DNA from: Mucor racemosus
Taxonomy: Eukaryota > Mucoromycota > Mucoromycetes > Mucorales > Mucoraceae
DNA length: 64,000 nucleotides
Assembly: GCA_027405735.1 (NCBI GenBank)
Contig: JAPEHQ010000005.1
Span: forward strand, 806,001 to 870,000
Reading direction: 5' to 3'
The stretch's first letter is position 1; each line of letters begins with the position of its first letter. Positions 12,730 through 24,733 of the stretch are shown piece by piece. Position numbers and translations under genes: made by a program. Below the pieces are notes generated by a model that worked only from the letters and a program-made list of their open reading frames with translations, was not told the DNA's origin and made no database searches.

Positions 12730-13565
12730 GAAAATGCACATCACTTTTTATGAGCATATTTACAATATAAGTTATTCAAATGATGTGCAAAAACAGTATC
12801 TATTGATTGAGCTATTGTGGAATCTTCTAACTGCATTTTTCTTAGAGAAAACAAGATTTTTGCTCAATTTTTTTCAGATTCAGAATTTGGGATGAGGGTA
12901 TATAAGGGAAAAATGGAAGCTAGAAATGGAAATACCTTTTTGTGCACATTTTTGAGGATATCTCCACGAAAAATCAATATTTTGAAAAACTCTAAATTGG
13001 GTCTGAGAGAACTCAACGAGTTTGATGACATGAATGCAAAAAAAATGTTGCTCAATTAAACCAATATTCTGAAACCTACTATAGAAATGCCCAAAAAAAT
13101 GAAAAAAAAATAAAGGTGCTCAGAATTTTTTTATATTGAAATATGTTATAAATCACTTTAAAACAAGTAAGTTTTATTATTGAAAAGTGTTAGTATAGCT
13201 TAATTTTTTCTGGAGATATGAAGCCTCAAAGTTTTCAATCCATTAGCAGTGAAATACGCGTAAAAAATCTGAAACCTTAGCACTGAAAAATTAATACCAA
13301 CTGTAAAAAGTAGGATATTTCCGGATACTTGTTTTTGAATTACAGGTGAGCATCTCAGGTACATTGGCATATAATTTTCTCTTGGTGTTATTTAGTAAAA
13401 ACAAAAAGTAGTGCAGGGATGAAAAATGAGACTTAGCTTTCAAGGGAAAAGCAGTGAATTTTACGCGTTTTTGAGTCTTTCGTGAGATATAAAATAAATT
13501 TAGGGATAGGTAGCGTAATGCGATCAATTTATTTCTATTTAGTAGTGCCTAGGGTATATCTTAAA
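12730..13565 (+). repeat. R1 repeat, partial copy F
   Basis: Aligns with 22200-22916 of copy A and, inverted, with 58829-59545 of copy E and 36446-37160 of copy B. It shares with copy E about 115 bp beyond the point where copy B stops matching, ending near a CCTAGGGTATATC stretch. Open frames inside it are not conserved in the other copies and I do not call them genes. Confidence 0.75.
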
Positions 13566-14351
13566 AAATATTTATTATGAGGTTAGTTATAGAAAGAAGG
13601 CATACTCCGATTTTGAAGATTGAAACATTGAAACTATCAATTTTTTTTTGAAAATTCAAATTTAATATTGGAATTCATTTTAACTTATCGAGCGTAGTTT
13701 CTTCGTGTACTACAGCAAGCCAAAATAGGTTGTGAAGGACAGAACGAACAAAATAAATTGTAATTTTTTTATTGCTTAATTAATAAGGAAAATAATTACA
13801 TATATATCATAGAGTGTGATTGTTTAGCTTTTACATTAAAAAAAAAATATAAAAATTATTTTTTTATTATATATATTGTATTAACAGATATTGTTTTCCT
13901 GTGGAGATCGGACAAGATCTGGTATTTTTAGGATTGATGACTGTAACTTTTATAGATAATAAATTTTTTGTTATTATATAATATATATGTATATACATGT
14001 TTTATCTACTACTAAATTTTTATATATATACGTAGCGCTATTCTGTATCTATTGATTATATGCTCACTGGAAATTTCAGTTATATTTTCTAGTAAAATAA
14101 AGTTAGCTTTGCATTATTGTACCTAGCATAATTACATGATATAGGGCAAGGATGATACATTTTTCTGTATATTTCAGTCCGAAATAAAGATTTTTTTGTA
14201 AACCAAACTGCTACTGGTACTCAGCAAATAGCAGAATTATATACCAAAGAAAAAAAATATGGTTAAATTATTCAATATTGCACAAATCAAGAAAAACAAA
14301 ATAACAGATAAGTAGAAGGACGGCAATTAAAAAAGGCAAACATAGAGGGGA
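13566..14351. other. AT-rich intergenic region, no gene seen
   Basis: Very AT-rich sequence with TA-rich runs at about 13860-14035. No coding or RNA feature is supportable. Confidence 0.5.
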
Positions 14352-14431
14352 CGTTTGTTCTATTTGCTAGACTTATGCGCTTTACAGCTAGTTCAAACGG
14401 AGAGGTTGTGGGTTCGAAACTCGTGTAAACG
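14352..14431 (+). repeat. tRNA-like sequence, probable SINE head or tRNA relic
   Basis: An 80-nt stretch has a possible 7-bp acceptor pairing (CGTTTGT at 14352-14358 with GTAAACG at 14425-14431, two wobbles), a T-arm with GTGGG/CTCGT pairing around loop TTCGAAA, and a good box B, GGTTCGAAACT, at 14411-14421. The 5' half (TTGCTAGACTTATGCGC) is only loosely like box A of a Leu/Ser tRNA, and a clean anticodon arm cannot be folded. A GC-richer tail follows to about 14490, unlike the surroundings. It is best read as a SINE head or tRNA pseudogene; a working tRNA is unlikely. Confidence 0.35.
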
Positions 14432-14959
14432 GATTTTCTTCGGAACTTGTGTTTGCCGGGCTAGAAGCGCAACTAATCACCCCCTCGCCTTTTTTTCATT
14501 TACCTTTCTACGCACAGCTTTCAAAAGACCACCAATTTTGTCTTCTTTTCTCTACTCCAGTATTTTTAGTGCTATTTCGGAAATCCATTTACTTTATGAA
14601 TATCTTGTTTTACAAGCACAAGAGATTCTAGAAAAATAGACACATTCTGCATGCAATAATTTAATAATGTAAACTGTATTAGAGGCCTATTACTGTCTTC
14701 TGTATATTTTGATTTTGGTTTTCATCCAGTAACAAATAGAGTATTACTAATTGTAACATAAAGAAGGCATACATAATGGAATATTTTTAGCCATTTTTTA
14801 GACAAACTTGAAAAGAGCTCATCGAACGTTAATCATTTTTGGACTTCTATCAGTTCCTGCTTCAGTCATTATTATCAGTTAGAAATTGGTTTGTCACCAA
14901 CTTTAACTTAACCTTAAAAAAGGACTTCAGGATAATTATTACTGCATGAACAATACTAA
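14432..14959. other. Intergenic region downstream of the tRNA-like element
   Basis: A GC-richer first 60 bp may belong to the tRNA-derived element; the rest is AT-rich. No gene is seen. Confidence 0.4.
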
Positions 14960-16715
14960 TTTAAGGCATATTACTCTTCGTTTAAGAAACATTTTATATG
15001 TAAAAGCTTGCGAATAATGCCCAGAGGTATGAATAGACTTCCGTCAATTTATTATTTATCATCATGCATGTTGTATTCTACCAAGTACCATATGTTATCA
15101 CCTTCTACAGTATCAATCCATCTTACAACCTATGGACTACGACATGTATTGAAATGCAAAGTCTTGGTATCGGATACTATAAATAAGAAACTTCTAGCGT
15201 ACTAAGTTTATCCAGCAGAAATTAGCAAGAACGTTTGGACTTCAATTATGACACCATATTATTTCATCCCAGCGGTTAATTAATTGAATAGCTATCAAAC
15301 AACCAATATCCAAGCATACTTAGCGCAACATTGAAACAAGGCAACTCATAAGCTCTGCAAGCACAGTTAAATTATGATTGATCCATTTCCATCCATAGAT
15401 TACTATCAAAAAGATCTCATGGTTCAATAGTGTCTTATTAAATTACATCTCAGGATCTCAATGTCAAATCAATATAAAAGGCGATACTTTTATATCTAAA
15501 TAAACAATATCTTGTTTTTATTATACAGTTGATGAAATGATTTATTATCACCCATTCTCTTTTAATTATATCCTTTTTAAATATTACTTATCAAACTTGA
15601 AAATATACGATATAACACGTGGTTTTATTGGACAGAATTATCATGTTTTGCTAATGGTTTCCTCAATTCACAGTGATCTGTGAAGGTAGAAATATATTTT
15701 TTTATGCAGGATACATGTAAATCTACCATCATGTATAATTAGAGATTAATTGGATCAATACTCACAAGAATGGGGTTTTTTTCTTTGTTTTTGCAGTTGT
15801 AAATATTAGTTTATTATTTTGTAAAACTTAAAACTCATTATCCAGGGCTTAATTTCTGTATTCACAATATAGATCTAATTGATTGCTATTCTGTATTTTT
15901 TGTTTCCGCCAAAAATATTGAATTTTCATCGAGATAATCAAAATAATAGTCGATATCACAGCTTACAGTTTATGATCATTGGGTTCCAAAATTTATTTTA
16001 AAAAATGGACGAAAAATGATGAAAAAAACAAAATCGTTTAATTGATCATGAACTGCAAAGTAAAACGACCTAGTATACTAAATAGCTTTTGTACAGTTTT
16101 AAATTCTGCATCCATCGAGATAAAATTCAGACAAACATTTTACATTAAATTTTGCGTAAAATGCAATTGAAATTGTGGAGGTTTTTTGAAGATACAGATC
16201 ACTTTTTATAAGCATATTTAAAATATAACTAATTGAGATGATGCGCAAAAACATTATCTATCGATCAAGCTATCGTAAAATTTTCTACCTGCATTTTTCG
16301 TAGAGAAAAAGAGATTTTCGTCAAATTTTTTTCAGATTCAGAATTTGGGATGAGGGTATATAAGGGAAAAATGGAAGCTAGAGATGGAAATACCTTTTTG
16401 TGCACATTTTTGAGGATATCTCCACGAAAAATCAATATTTTGAAAAACTCTAAATTGGATCTGAGAGAGCTCAACAAGCTTGATGACATGAATGCAATAA
16501 AATGTTGCTCAATTAAACCAATATTCTGAAACCTACTACAGAAATGCCCAAAAAATGGAAAAAAATAAAGGTGCTCAGAATTTTTTTATATTTAAATATG
16601 TTATAGAGCTCTTTAAAACAAGTAAGTTTTATTATTGAAAAGTGTTAGTATAGCTTAATTTTTTCTAGAGATATGAAGCCTCAAAGTTTTCATTCCTTTA
16701 GCAGTGAAATACGCC
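14960..16715 (+). repeat. R1 repeat, partial copy C (lacks LTR3)
   Basis: Nearly identical to 20245-22700 of copy A except that the 725-bp LTR3 and its target duplication are absent, so 15800-15815 (AAATATTAGTTTATT) shows the empty target site. It contains an LTR1-like segment at about 15069-15613. It is truncated on both sides relative to A. No gene is supported. Confidence 0.85.
15069..15613 (+). mobile_element. LTR1-family element embedded in R1 copy C
   Basis: Begins TGTTGTATTCTACC and ends near an ATATACGATATAACA stretch, matching the two LTR1 insertions at 60872-61400 and 62187-62725 that have clean 5-bp duplications. Here and in copies A and B no flanking duplication can be read, so this insertion is older and predates the spread of these R1 copies. 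A TATAAAA box lies near 15475. Confidence 0.65.
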
Positions 16716-17327
16716 ATTTGGAAAAATGGTGCTCTTGATTCGTAAGATTTATCTAGCAAATCCGTGGGATAACAAAGTTATTTAGCGCTGGATAATGTTA
16801 TAACTGTAGTATATTTTGAAACTTACAGGTTACAGCCCATTTGAATCAATATTTATTGATGATTACAAGCATTTTTCCAGTTCATTTTTTTAAGCAGAGG
16901 AAGACAGGTTTCTTGTCTACAATGATGGTATACTTCTTCAAGAAACAGCTGTTAGCTAATAAAATCAAGACATGTTCTTTGTATATCTACTATGTATCCA
17001 GTACAACTTCAAAATGCAAATGTGAACCATTATTTGATTTTATAAAAATGCTCAGAATATTCGAAACAGCCTGTAAAAATAGGTTAAGCAAGTGCGAGTT
17101 TTGATTTCTCCATTTCCACATCAACTCGGGGAGGCTGAACCTTTTGCAATTCCGTAGATTAGCACTGGAAATACCTACCATTGCAAAGGAAACTTATTTG
17201 GATCCATATTTGGTGACAACTGGTGACCTTACTGACTTTAGTGGGTGTGAATTAGCATTGGTGTTGAGCCGCATTTTGCCAGCCAAATTTATTAGCATAC
17301 TGTAAGCTTGGCTCGACAGCATCCCTA
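16716..17327 (+). repeat. R2 repeat copy and junction between R1 copies C and A
   Basis: About 16800-17170 is the reverse complement of 47530-47890 and overlaps the family of 4195-4390. On the minus strand a short frame reads NCKRFSLPELMWKWRNQN; the copy at 47530 has a matching frame on plus, NCKRFNLLGLLWKKWRNEN, so this frame is partly conserved and may be a decayed transposon protein. The remaining bases up to the R1 start at 17328 are unassigned. Confidence 0.55.
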
Positions 17328-17468
17328 CACTACGGCCGACCTGTGCTGCACAAGATAATTTTGTTGTGCCCAGGTGGACTGCACACTATAGCCTGAACTG
17401 TTGTGTCCACTGAATATGGTTAAAAAGATAACAATATGCACATGGATACAACAAAAGAAACTGCACAC

Positions 17469-17620
17469 GAGCACAACACTAACCCTGTATGTGCATAATT
17501 ATAGATTCTGCCCGTGTGCATAACATTAACCCCATGTGTGAATAATAGTAGAATTGCCCATAAGCATATCATTATCCCTATTTGTGTATAATAATATAAT
17601 AATAATAAAATCTCACCATG
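17469..17620 (+). repeat. Diverged 47-bp minisatellite within R1
   Basis: Three successive units (17469-17515, 17516-17562, 17563-17620) share a pattern of GCATAACATTAACCC, then ATGTGTG-ATAATA, then TGCCCAT. The first two are 47 bp; the third is expanded by an internal AAT run. The equivalent array is in copy B at about 43755-43910. Confidence 0.5.
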
Positions 17621-19479
17621 AGCATAATGAGCTAATCGTATGGGCATAAATTGGTTTGTACATGAGCGTTGTGCCATTCTCAAAATTTTATCGCATATTT
17701 TACTGGAATAATGGGGTTTTAAATTACATTTGCTTTTACTACAGTAATATAGATTATAGACAATAATCAATAATAATACAATTAAATTTGTTGTTGATGT
17801 AGAGCAATAATACATGCAAGAACTAATGTATTTACAATTATCATCATTTTTTGTAAATATGTTTATAGCTATAATGTTTGCAGCAACAATGGTTTTTGCT
17901 CGAGCATAAACTTAAATAACACTTATTGTTTAAATTTATATGCAAGCCAAATCTAAGGTTATACTGTATATGTTACTTTATCACTCATAAAATTTAAACA
18001 AATTAACCTTCGTTACACTTACTATTTTAGTTTACGATTGTCAGCTGTAAAAAGATTTGTTTTCAAGTATACAGTAGCTACGATCGAAACTATGGTTATT
18101 AGACAAAACATTAGATTATTCTTTTTTGTTTCTATATCATTTGAAATTTTACCACTTCTTTGAACCATTTCATGGGTTTGTAGCCAGTTCTAGCTTTTCA
18201 TTGAGTAGATATAAATATCATTGCCATCAATTTGATCTAGTAAATCAAGAAATACATCCAACAATACAGTAATAAATAATGATATTTGATCTTATTATAA
18301 TGCAGTTAAATGAAAATATCAGTCTCTAATATAACGACTGCTACCCATATTAAAAATATTAGTCCCTTATATTAGTAGAATGCGTATTCAGATAAAAGAA
18401 AAGAATACCAGCTTGATTGTCTGATATGCCTTATCAAACGGTGAATATATCCTTGGAATATGAAAACAAAAAGAAAGAAACAACACGCGTATAAAAGGAT
18501 TTTCAAGGCTTTATAACATTATTTAGCGCAATTAAAATCTTGCTAAATTGCACATTTCAGCCAATGTAAAAGCAGCATTACAATACATCAACCATAAAAT
18601 AAACAAAATAGGCAATATCTGTTATCATAGAAACATGCATTTTTTACCAGAAAAACCGTCTATTTTATCATAGATTCATTAATAAATTGCAAAAGCGAGC
18701 CCGTAGAGCAACGCCGTAATTGAGCATAGCAAGATTGAACGGCTAAGTCTCTTAAACTATGGTACAGTATATCTAAGTTTTAAATAAAAAGGCGTTTTTT
18801 TCAACTTTTCTTATATTTAACCACATACAGTCTGAAAATTCAGTTTTTGTAGCGGACATTTTCGGGACTCATTTTATCCTTATCAACACTCATGATTTTG
18901 ATCAAAAAACAGAAAAATCAAATTTTGATACCAAAATCAACGTTTAAGTATACTACATTGTGAGAGAAAATTGTAGCTATAACTAATACACATTTTATAA
19001 AAGCTTAATATTAAATATTAAATAATGAAACTTTGTACTTTTGCCCCAAAAACGGTTTTTTGATTAAAGGATTTTCATGTAATATTTTGCAATAAAAATG
19101 TTTGTTATTTTTTATTGAGAAAATAGAGCGCTAAATCCTGTATATGTGTGTACTTTTTGTTTTTATAATTGGTAGTAGAATTAACTCTAAATTTGCAAAA
19201 CCAGAAATAAAAAATTAAAAAATGTCAAAATTGATGATCTGGATGAAAATAATTTTCTAAATTAATATTCCGCTTAAAAGCTTTGTAAGTCTTAAAAATA
19301 AGAGATTTTATAATACTTGAGAACTTTTTCAAGAATTAATGATGCTGTACCCACTTGATTTGAGCTTATTACTGTAAATCTTTATACATGTTAATATTGT
19401 GTGGTAGTTTATTTGATAATGATATAGTCTTGCTTTATAATTAATGCGCTAGAGGGGATATACATTAAGTTTTAGTCTT

Positions 19480-19590
19480 ACCTCTCCAATATCATAAACA
19501 TAAACATGGCCATCACTGAAACTATTGCCGCCTTTTTACCCTCTTTGTCCCAAGCCAATCTATTCAATACTTTACTAGAACCAACTTATT
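19480..19590 (-). pseudogene. Captured dynein intermediate chain-like exon in R1 copy A (frameshifted)
   Basis: Same fragment as at 960-1080: on the minus strand LAWDKEGKKAA followed, after a frame disruption, by DGHVYVYDIGE and a GTAAG donor-like sequence. An AG lies directly upstream, so the captured piece may be one exon with both splice sites. The frame is broken, so it is not functional here. Confidence 0.5.
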
Positions 19591-20351
19591 AAGTACTTAC
19601 AGATGATTCCTTGGTATTTTCATTCAAATTTCATAAATTAAATTGGCTGGTTCTATCTACAGTAGTATCAAATATATCATCAGCCCGCCTTATGATAAAT
19701 GTTAATCGAAAATCAGAAGCATCCCATTGTCATTGTTATAAGCTATGAAAAGCTTGATTTTGCATAATACAGCAATTAAATAAAAGCAAGGTGATATTAA
19801 TAGCATATGGTAAGTATATAAGATCTAAGTAAGTTTGATAAGTATACTTTTAAACCCTTTTAAAAATCCTGAGGCAAACACAACATCTTGGTCCTGTAAT
19901 TTCTATTCATCAAAATGTTGCGATTTCATTATACAATGAATGCACCTTCTTTTATCAACCTTGATCTTGATGTACATTGTTGGGTATCAGTTTTTTAGCT
20001 GTTGCATTTTCTCTAATTCATTAATGTTCATTCATATTAAACGATGATTTGTAGCATTGGCAAAAAAAAAAAGAAGAAATGCTTCTTCAAGAGTTTTCTG
20101 CATATCAAATTATGTGATTTAGTAGCAAGTAGCAATGATTGCACTTAATTATGCTTTTTGAATCTATTGATGTTAATCAGAATAATTGGTATCTTCTTCA
20201 TTCAAAAGTAAGCTTTTTTGCTTCTTTATACATTTACATTCACCCATGAAATATTACTCTTCATTTAAGAAACATTTTATATGTAAAAGCTTGCGAATAA
20301 TGCCCAGAGGTATGTATAAGCTTCCATCAATTTATTATTTATCATCATGCA

Positions 20352-20892
20352 TGTTGTATTCTACCAAGTACCATATGTTATCACCTTCTACAGTATCAAT
20401 CCATCTTACAACATATGGACTACGACATGTATTGAAGTGCAAAGTTTTGATATCGGATACTATAAATAAGAAGCTTCTAGCGTACTAAGTTTATCCAGAA
20501 GAAATTAACAAGAATGTTCTGGACTTCAATTATGACACCATATTATTTCATCCCAGCGGTTAATTAATTGAATAGCTATCAAACAACCAATATCCAAGCA
20601 TACTTAGCGCAACATTGAAACAAGGCAACTCATAAGCTCTGCAAGCACAGTTAAATTATGATTGATCCATTTCCATCCATAGATTACTATCAAAAAGATC
20701 TAATTGTTCAATAGTGCCTTATTAAATTACATCTCATGATCTCAGTCAAATCAATATAAAAGGCGATACTTTTATATCTAAATAAACGATATCTTGTTTT
20801 TATTATACAATCGAAGAAATAATTTATCACTCATCCTTTTATAATTATATTCTTTTTTAAGTATTATTTATCAAACCTGAAAATATATGACA
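20352..20892 (+). mobile_element. LTR1-family element embedded in R1 copy A
   Basis: Starts TGTTGTATTCTACC and ends ATATATGACA, as in the free-standing LTR1 copies at 60872 and 62187. A TATAAAA lies near 20757 and an AATAAA-type signal near 20780, giving plus orientation. Flanking target duplications are not recognisable, and the same position is occupied in copies B and C, so the insertion is ancestral to all three. Confidence 0.65.
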
Positions 20893-21092
20893 CAACACGT
20901 GATTTTATTGGACAGAAACATCATGTTTTGCTAATGGTTTTCTCAATTCACAATGATCTGTGAAAGTAGAAATATAAATTTTTATGCAGGATATATTTAA
21001 ACCTGCCATCATGTATAATTGAAGATTAATTGGATCAATATTCACAAGGATGGGGTGTTTTTTTCCTTGTTTTCTGCAGTTGTAAATATTAG

Positions 21093-21817
21093 TGCAGTGG
21101 AATTACATACTAAAAACGCTTGATAAAAATAAAACAACCTAAATTCCAAGTGTCGCTCATAAGATATGATGCCATTTGAAATGTGAACAACAATAATAAA
21201 CAAACGCTTCAATTGAACACAATAACAAATGCATGCTAAAAATATGAAATACCCTTTTTGAACCATACATGTCGTGTAGATGATAGCACCCTTGATCACG
21301 GCGCAATCAATTACACAAATGACATATATATCAAAACAGGATTCTATCCAAATCAATAATAATAATCAATATAGATATCAATTTAGTCAACTACTCATCT
21401 ATATCGAAGTTGCACTATCAATATAAATAAGATTCAAGCGTATAAAAACTACCCCTTAAAAATCAAGGTTACATAAAATAGATATAACAGAAATAAACAA
21501 AACAACCATTTCCCAAAAGGTCGATATTGTCACACTTGACATACAATCCCTTATGGTCAATGCTCTACACAATTTACCCCTTAAAATATCAAATCAATAA
21601 CCATGTACTCAAAACTGGAAGATTACTAAATATACATCCATTCAAGTCTGATGGTATCCAAGTTCTCCAAATCACTATAAATACCCTCATACTTTTCAAT
21701 TATTTTAACTCTTCAGAAATCTTTTGTAATAAAAACTTTAGCTGATTATAATTGTATTTCTACTACTTTTATTTTTATATTTTTTTATTTTAGTAAATAA
21801 CATCGTCATTTACTGCA
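21093..21817. mobile_element. Solo LTR-like element, family LTR3
   Basis: 725 bp with TGCAGT...ACTGCA ends, flanked by ATTAG at 21088-21092 and 21818-21822. R1 copies C (near 15805) and E (near 60380) lack it and show the joined empty site. The inverted copy in R1-B spans 37548-38272 (also 725 bp, duplication CTAAT). TG...CA ends and a 5-bp duplication fit a solo LTR; a small non-autonomous DNA element with 6-bp inverted repeats is the alternative. Open frames inside (for example 21356-21042 minus) have no recognised family. Confidence 0.75.
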
Positions 21818-22916
21818 ATTAGTTTATTATTTTGTAAAACTTAAAACTCATTATCCAGGGCTTAATTTCTGTATTCACAATATAGATCTAATTGATTGCT
21901 ATTCTGTATTTTTTGTTTCCGCCAAAAATATTGAATTTTCATCGAGATAATCAAAATAATAGTCGATATCACAGCTTACAGTTTATGATCACTGGGTTCC
22001 AAAATTTATTTTAAAAAATGGACGAAAAATGATGAAAAAAACAAAATCGTTTAATTGATCATGAACTGCAAAGTAAAACGACCTAGTATACTAAATAGCT
22101 TTTGTACAGTTTTAAATTCTGCATCCATCGAGATAAAATTCAGACAAACATTTTACATTAAATTTTGCGTAAAATGCAATTGAAATTGTGGAGGTTTTTT
22201 GAAGATACAGATCACTTTTTATAAGCATATTTAAAATATAACTAATTGAGATGATGCGCAAAAACATTATCTATCGATCAAGCTATCGTAAAATTTTCTA
22301 CCTGCATTTTTCGTAGAGAAAAAGAGATTTTCGTCAAATTTTTTTCAGATTCAGAATTTGGGATGAGGGTATATAAGGGAAAAATGGAAGCTAGAGATGG
22401 AAATACCTTTTTGTGCACATTTTTGAGGATATCTCCACGAAAAATCAATATTTTGAAAAACTCTAAATTGGATCTGAGAGAGCTCAACAAGCTTGATGAC
22501 ATGAATGCAATAAAATGTTGCTCAATTTAGCCAATATTTGAAACCTACTATAGAAATGCCCAAAAAAATTAAAAAAAAATAAAGGTGCTCAGAATTTTTT
22601 TATATTTAAATATGTTATAGAGCTCTTTAAAACAAGTAAGTTTTATTATTGAAAAGTGTTAGTATAGCTTAATTTTTTCTAGAGATATGAAGCCTCAAAG
22701 TTTTCAATCCATTAGCAGTGAGATACGCGTAAAAAATCTGAAACCTTAGCACTGAAAAATTAATACCAACTGCAAAAAGTAGGATATTTCCGGATAATTG
22801 TTTTTGGATTAAAGCTGAACATCTCAGGTACATTGGCATATAATTTTTTCTTGGTGTTATTTAGTGAAAAAAGAAGTATAGTAGAAATGAAAAGTGAGAC
22901 CCAGTTTTCAAGGAAA

Positions 22917-23870
22917 TGTAATAAATTCGTCTGTTTTCGGCATTTCTTAAAAGATTTAAACATTAATTGAAAGATGTAGCGTATAAGCATCAGCTTACTT
23001 ACATTTTTTATTACTTATCTAGAGTATCATTACCCTAAAAATTGGTTAGTATAGCATAGAAAAAGAGAAAACGATAGCACCTTTCATTTTTTCAATGCTG
23101 CTTTTACATTAATTAAATAATAAGCTAGCTAATTTACGTCAAACCTGCCTTTAACTGAATGCAAGTCATGATAGATGATTCAATATGGTACTAAAACAAA
23201 GTTGAAAACCATATGAGTTCTCTAAAAAGTTGTAATTTAGGTCAGAATTTTATGTGATTCTAATTTAATCTCATGCTAGGGTGATTCACCTTAATCTGTA
23301 ACGAAGTCTTACAAATATAAGCTGTTTTTAAGGGTTATTGGTGGATTCATGCCTATAATTCTTGCTCCATTTCATTTCATTGCATAATATATATATATAT
23401 ATATATATAGGTAAAAGACAAGTTGACTATCGAAGATTGTTTAGGGAAAAACATCACACTACGTAATCTTATCTTAGATCTTGATAATCAATATCTTATA
23501 CAAATCTATATAGTTTATATTCCATTAATCGCTGTAAGATTATACATCTCTTCAGTAACAAGTTAAAAGGAGATCGTTTACGTGGAAATGATTTCATTGA
23601 GTGTTACTAGCTCGTTTTTGATATTAACCACTAAAAAAACGATGCTGTCAAAAACTTTGACTAATTACAGGCATAAGTGCATTTGATAATCTATTTGCTT
23701 TGTTTGATAATACGAGTATACACCACCCTTGGGAAGATCTGTTTTAACTGAAACAGAAACCCCAATAATTTTTTGAGCCAATTACTATATAAAATGACAT
23801 AAAGATCCTTCTTTTTTCAGGTTTTCTTCTTGAATTTATAAACATCTTTATATACTTGCACTAACTAACG
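22917..23870. other. Intergenic region between R1 copy A and the first gene of island 2
   Basis: Weak R1 similarity continues to about 23040. A (TA)n run lies at about 23386-23409. The last 90 bp form the promoter of the next gene. No gene is seen. Confidence 0.5.
23786..23794 (+). promoter_or_regulatory. TATA box of the 23.9 kb gene
   Basis: TATATAAAA lies 77 bp before the ATG at 23871, preceded by a CCAAT at 23778-23782. This spacing is normal for a fungal TATA promoter. Confidence 0.55.
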
Positions 23871-24191
23871 ATGGATCCTGGCCAAGAATTACTTAAACAT
23901 ATTAAAACTATCCCCAACTTGGTGAGTGAAGAACCAAGTACCATTACACCATCCAATACCTCATTTGTGGATGTCCCATGGAGTGATTTCTCAAAAATGT
24001 TGGCTTCCAATAGTGCATCAACTGCAAAAAAGCTAAAAGAAAGTGCTACTCCAACAACAAATAATGATTACTCTCCTATCCAAAAAGACAAAGGCTCTGT
24101 GGAAGATTTCACACTGGGAAATTGGGATGCTGCTACCGGTTATCAAGATAAACAACACGATCAAGAAGTTTACAAACATGTAGAGCAATAA
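23871..24191 (+). CDS. Small acidic-to-neutral hypothetical protein
   Basis: A single-exon frame of 106 aa starting MDPGQELLKHIKTIPNL. It is polar, rich in Ser/Thr/Lys/Asp, with no signal peptide, membrane segment or recognised domain. Support for it being real: a TATA box with CCAAT at suitable distance, a pyrimidine-rich leader, a good ATG context (ACGATGG) and clear codon-like composition compared with flanking DNA. It is followed by 543 bp before the Yra1-type gene on the same strand. I do not recognise the family. Confidence 0.6.
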   Translation: MDPGQELLKHIKTIPNLVSEEPSTITPSNTSFVDVPWSDFSKMLASNSASTAKKLKESATPTTNNDYSPIQKDKGSVEDFTLGNWDAATGYQDKQHDQEVYKHVEQ

Positions 24192-24733
24192 TATATTTTA
24201 ATAATATCTTGATTCGTTTTATTTTCGAGCCATGTAAGGCTCTTATTGTATTCATTGGGTGGGTTTTTTTTTTTTGTATATGTGTGTGATAACTTGAAGA
24301 ATCAAGTGTGCTTTCGATTCTATTATGCTGTGCAACCTAGATTTACTTGAACTGATACAACATTAAGTACAATAAACATCTTTTGATAGTATTTTAGAGA
24401 ATTTCAATTCAGGCATCTCTGGTTGATATTTGCATTTTTTGTTTGAAAACAAAAACTTTTACCAAGAAGCCTTTATATCAAAACTTGGTCTGTCTGTTGA
24501 TCATGTAATAACCTTACTCCTAATTGTGTTCCCAATTTGATCATCGACTGGTAATTTAACCCTAGTTGATTGGTTTCTTTCAATGAGATTCAGTGTTAGG
24601 TGACGTATCTATTGAAAAATTTTCTATTTACAAAAGGAAAAAAGTGCCTAGTAACATTTACAACAAACGTTTTCTTTTTCTTTTTAACCCTTTCACACAC
24701 ACACACACACACACACTTGTAACAATTTCAAAA
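24192..24733. other. Intergenic region, 3' flank and promoter with (CA)n tract
   Basis: Contains the terminator region of the small gene and the leader of the Yra1/ALYREF gene, including a (CA)n microsatellite at about 24694-24716 only 18 bp before the ATG. No gene is seen. Confidence 0.5.

Larger units (their letters stand above)
17328..22916 (+). repeat. R1 repeat, near-full copy A (5.6 kb)
   Basis: Runs from CACTACGGCCGACCTGTGC to GAGACCCAGTTTTCAAGG, with weaker similarity continuing to about 23040. Copy B (36446-44054) has the same ends in inverted orientation, and after removal of its private Tc1 and LTR4 insertions is 5574 bp against 5589 here. In order it holds a hairpin-capable left end, a minisatellite, the dynein-like exon (19480-19590, minus), LTR1 and LTR3. 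There are no terminal inverted repeats, no obvious target duplication and no transposase gene. How it moves is unknown; amplification by segmental duplication is also possible. Confidence 0.85.

Noticed and set aside
14352..14431. Functional tRNA gene
   Set aside because: The 3' half looks like a tRNA but the D and anticodon arms do not fold and no anticodon can be assigned.
16265..16489. 74-aa frame on the minus strand, identical at 22278-22502 and with relatives at 12864-13055, 36831-37031 and 59222-59530
   Set aside because: The frame lies in R1 DNA. Copies C and A are nearly identical at DNA level, so identity of the peptide says nothing, and in the more diverged copies amino acid changes are frequent and the frame ends differ. 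No domain is visible.
17469..17620. CRISPR-like array
   Set aside because: Only three diverged units with no distinct spacers, in a eukaryotic repeat; it is a minisatellite.
20186..20488. 100-aa plus-strand frame in R1-A with a counterpart in R1-B
   Set aside because: It crosses from R1 into LTR1, and the copy in B contains compensating indels. Chance open frame in repeat DNA.
21042..21356. 104-aa hydrophobic minus-strand frame, repeated at 38009-38323
   Set aside because: It straddles the LTR3/R1 boundary and is copied with LTR3; start and stop depend on the insertion. Not supportable as a gene.
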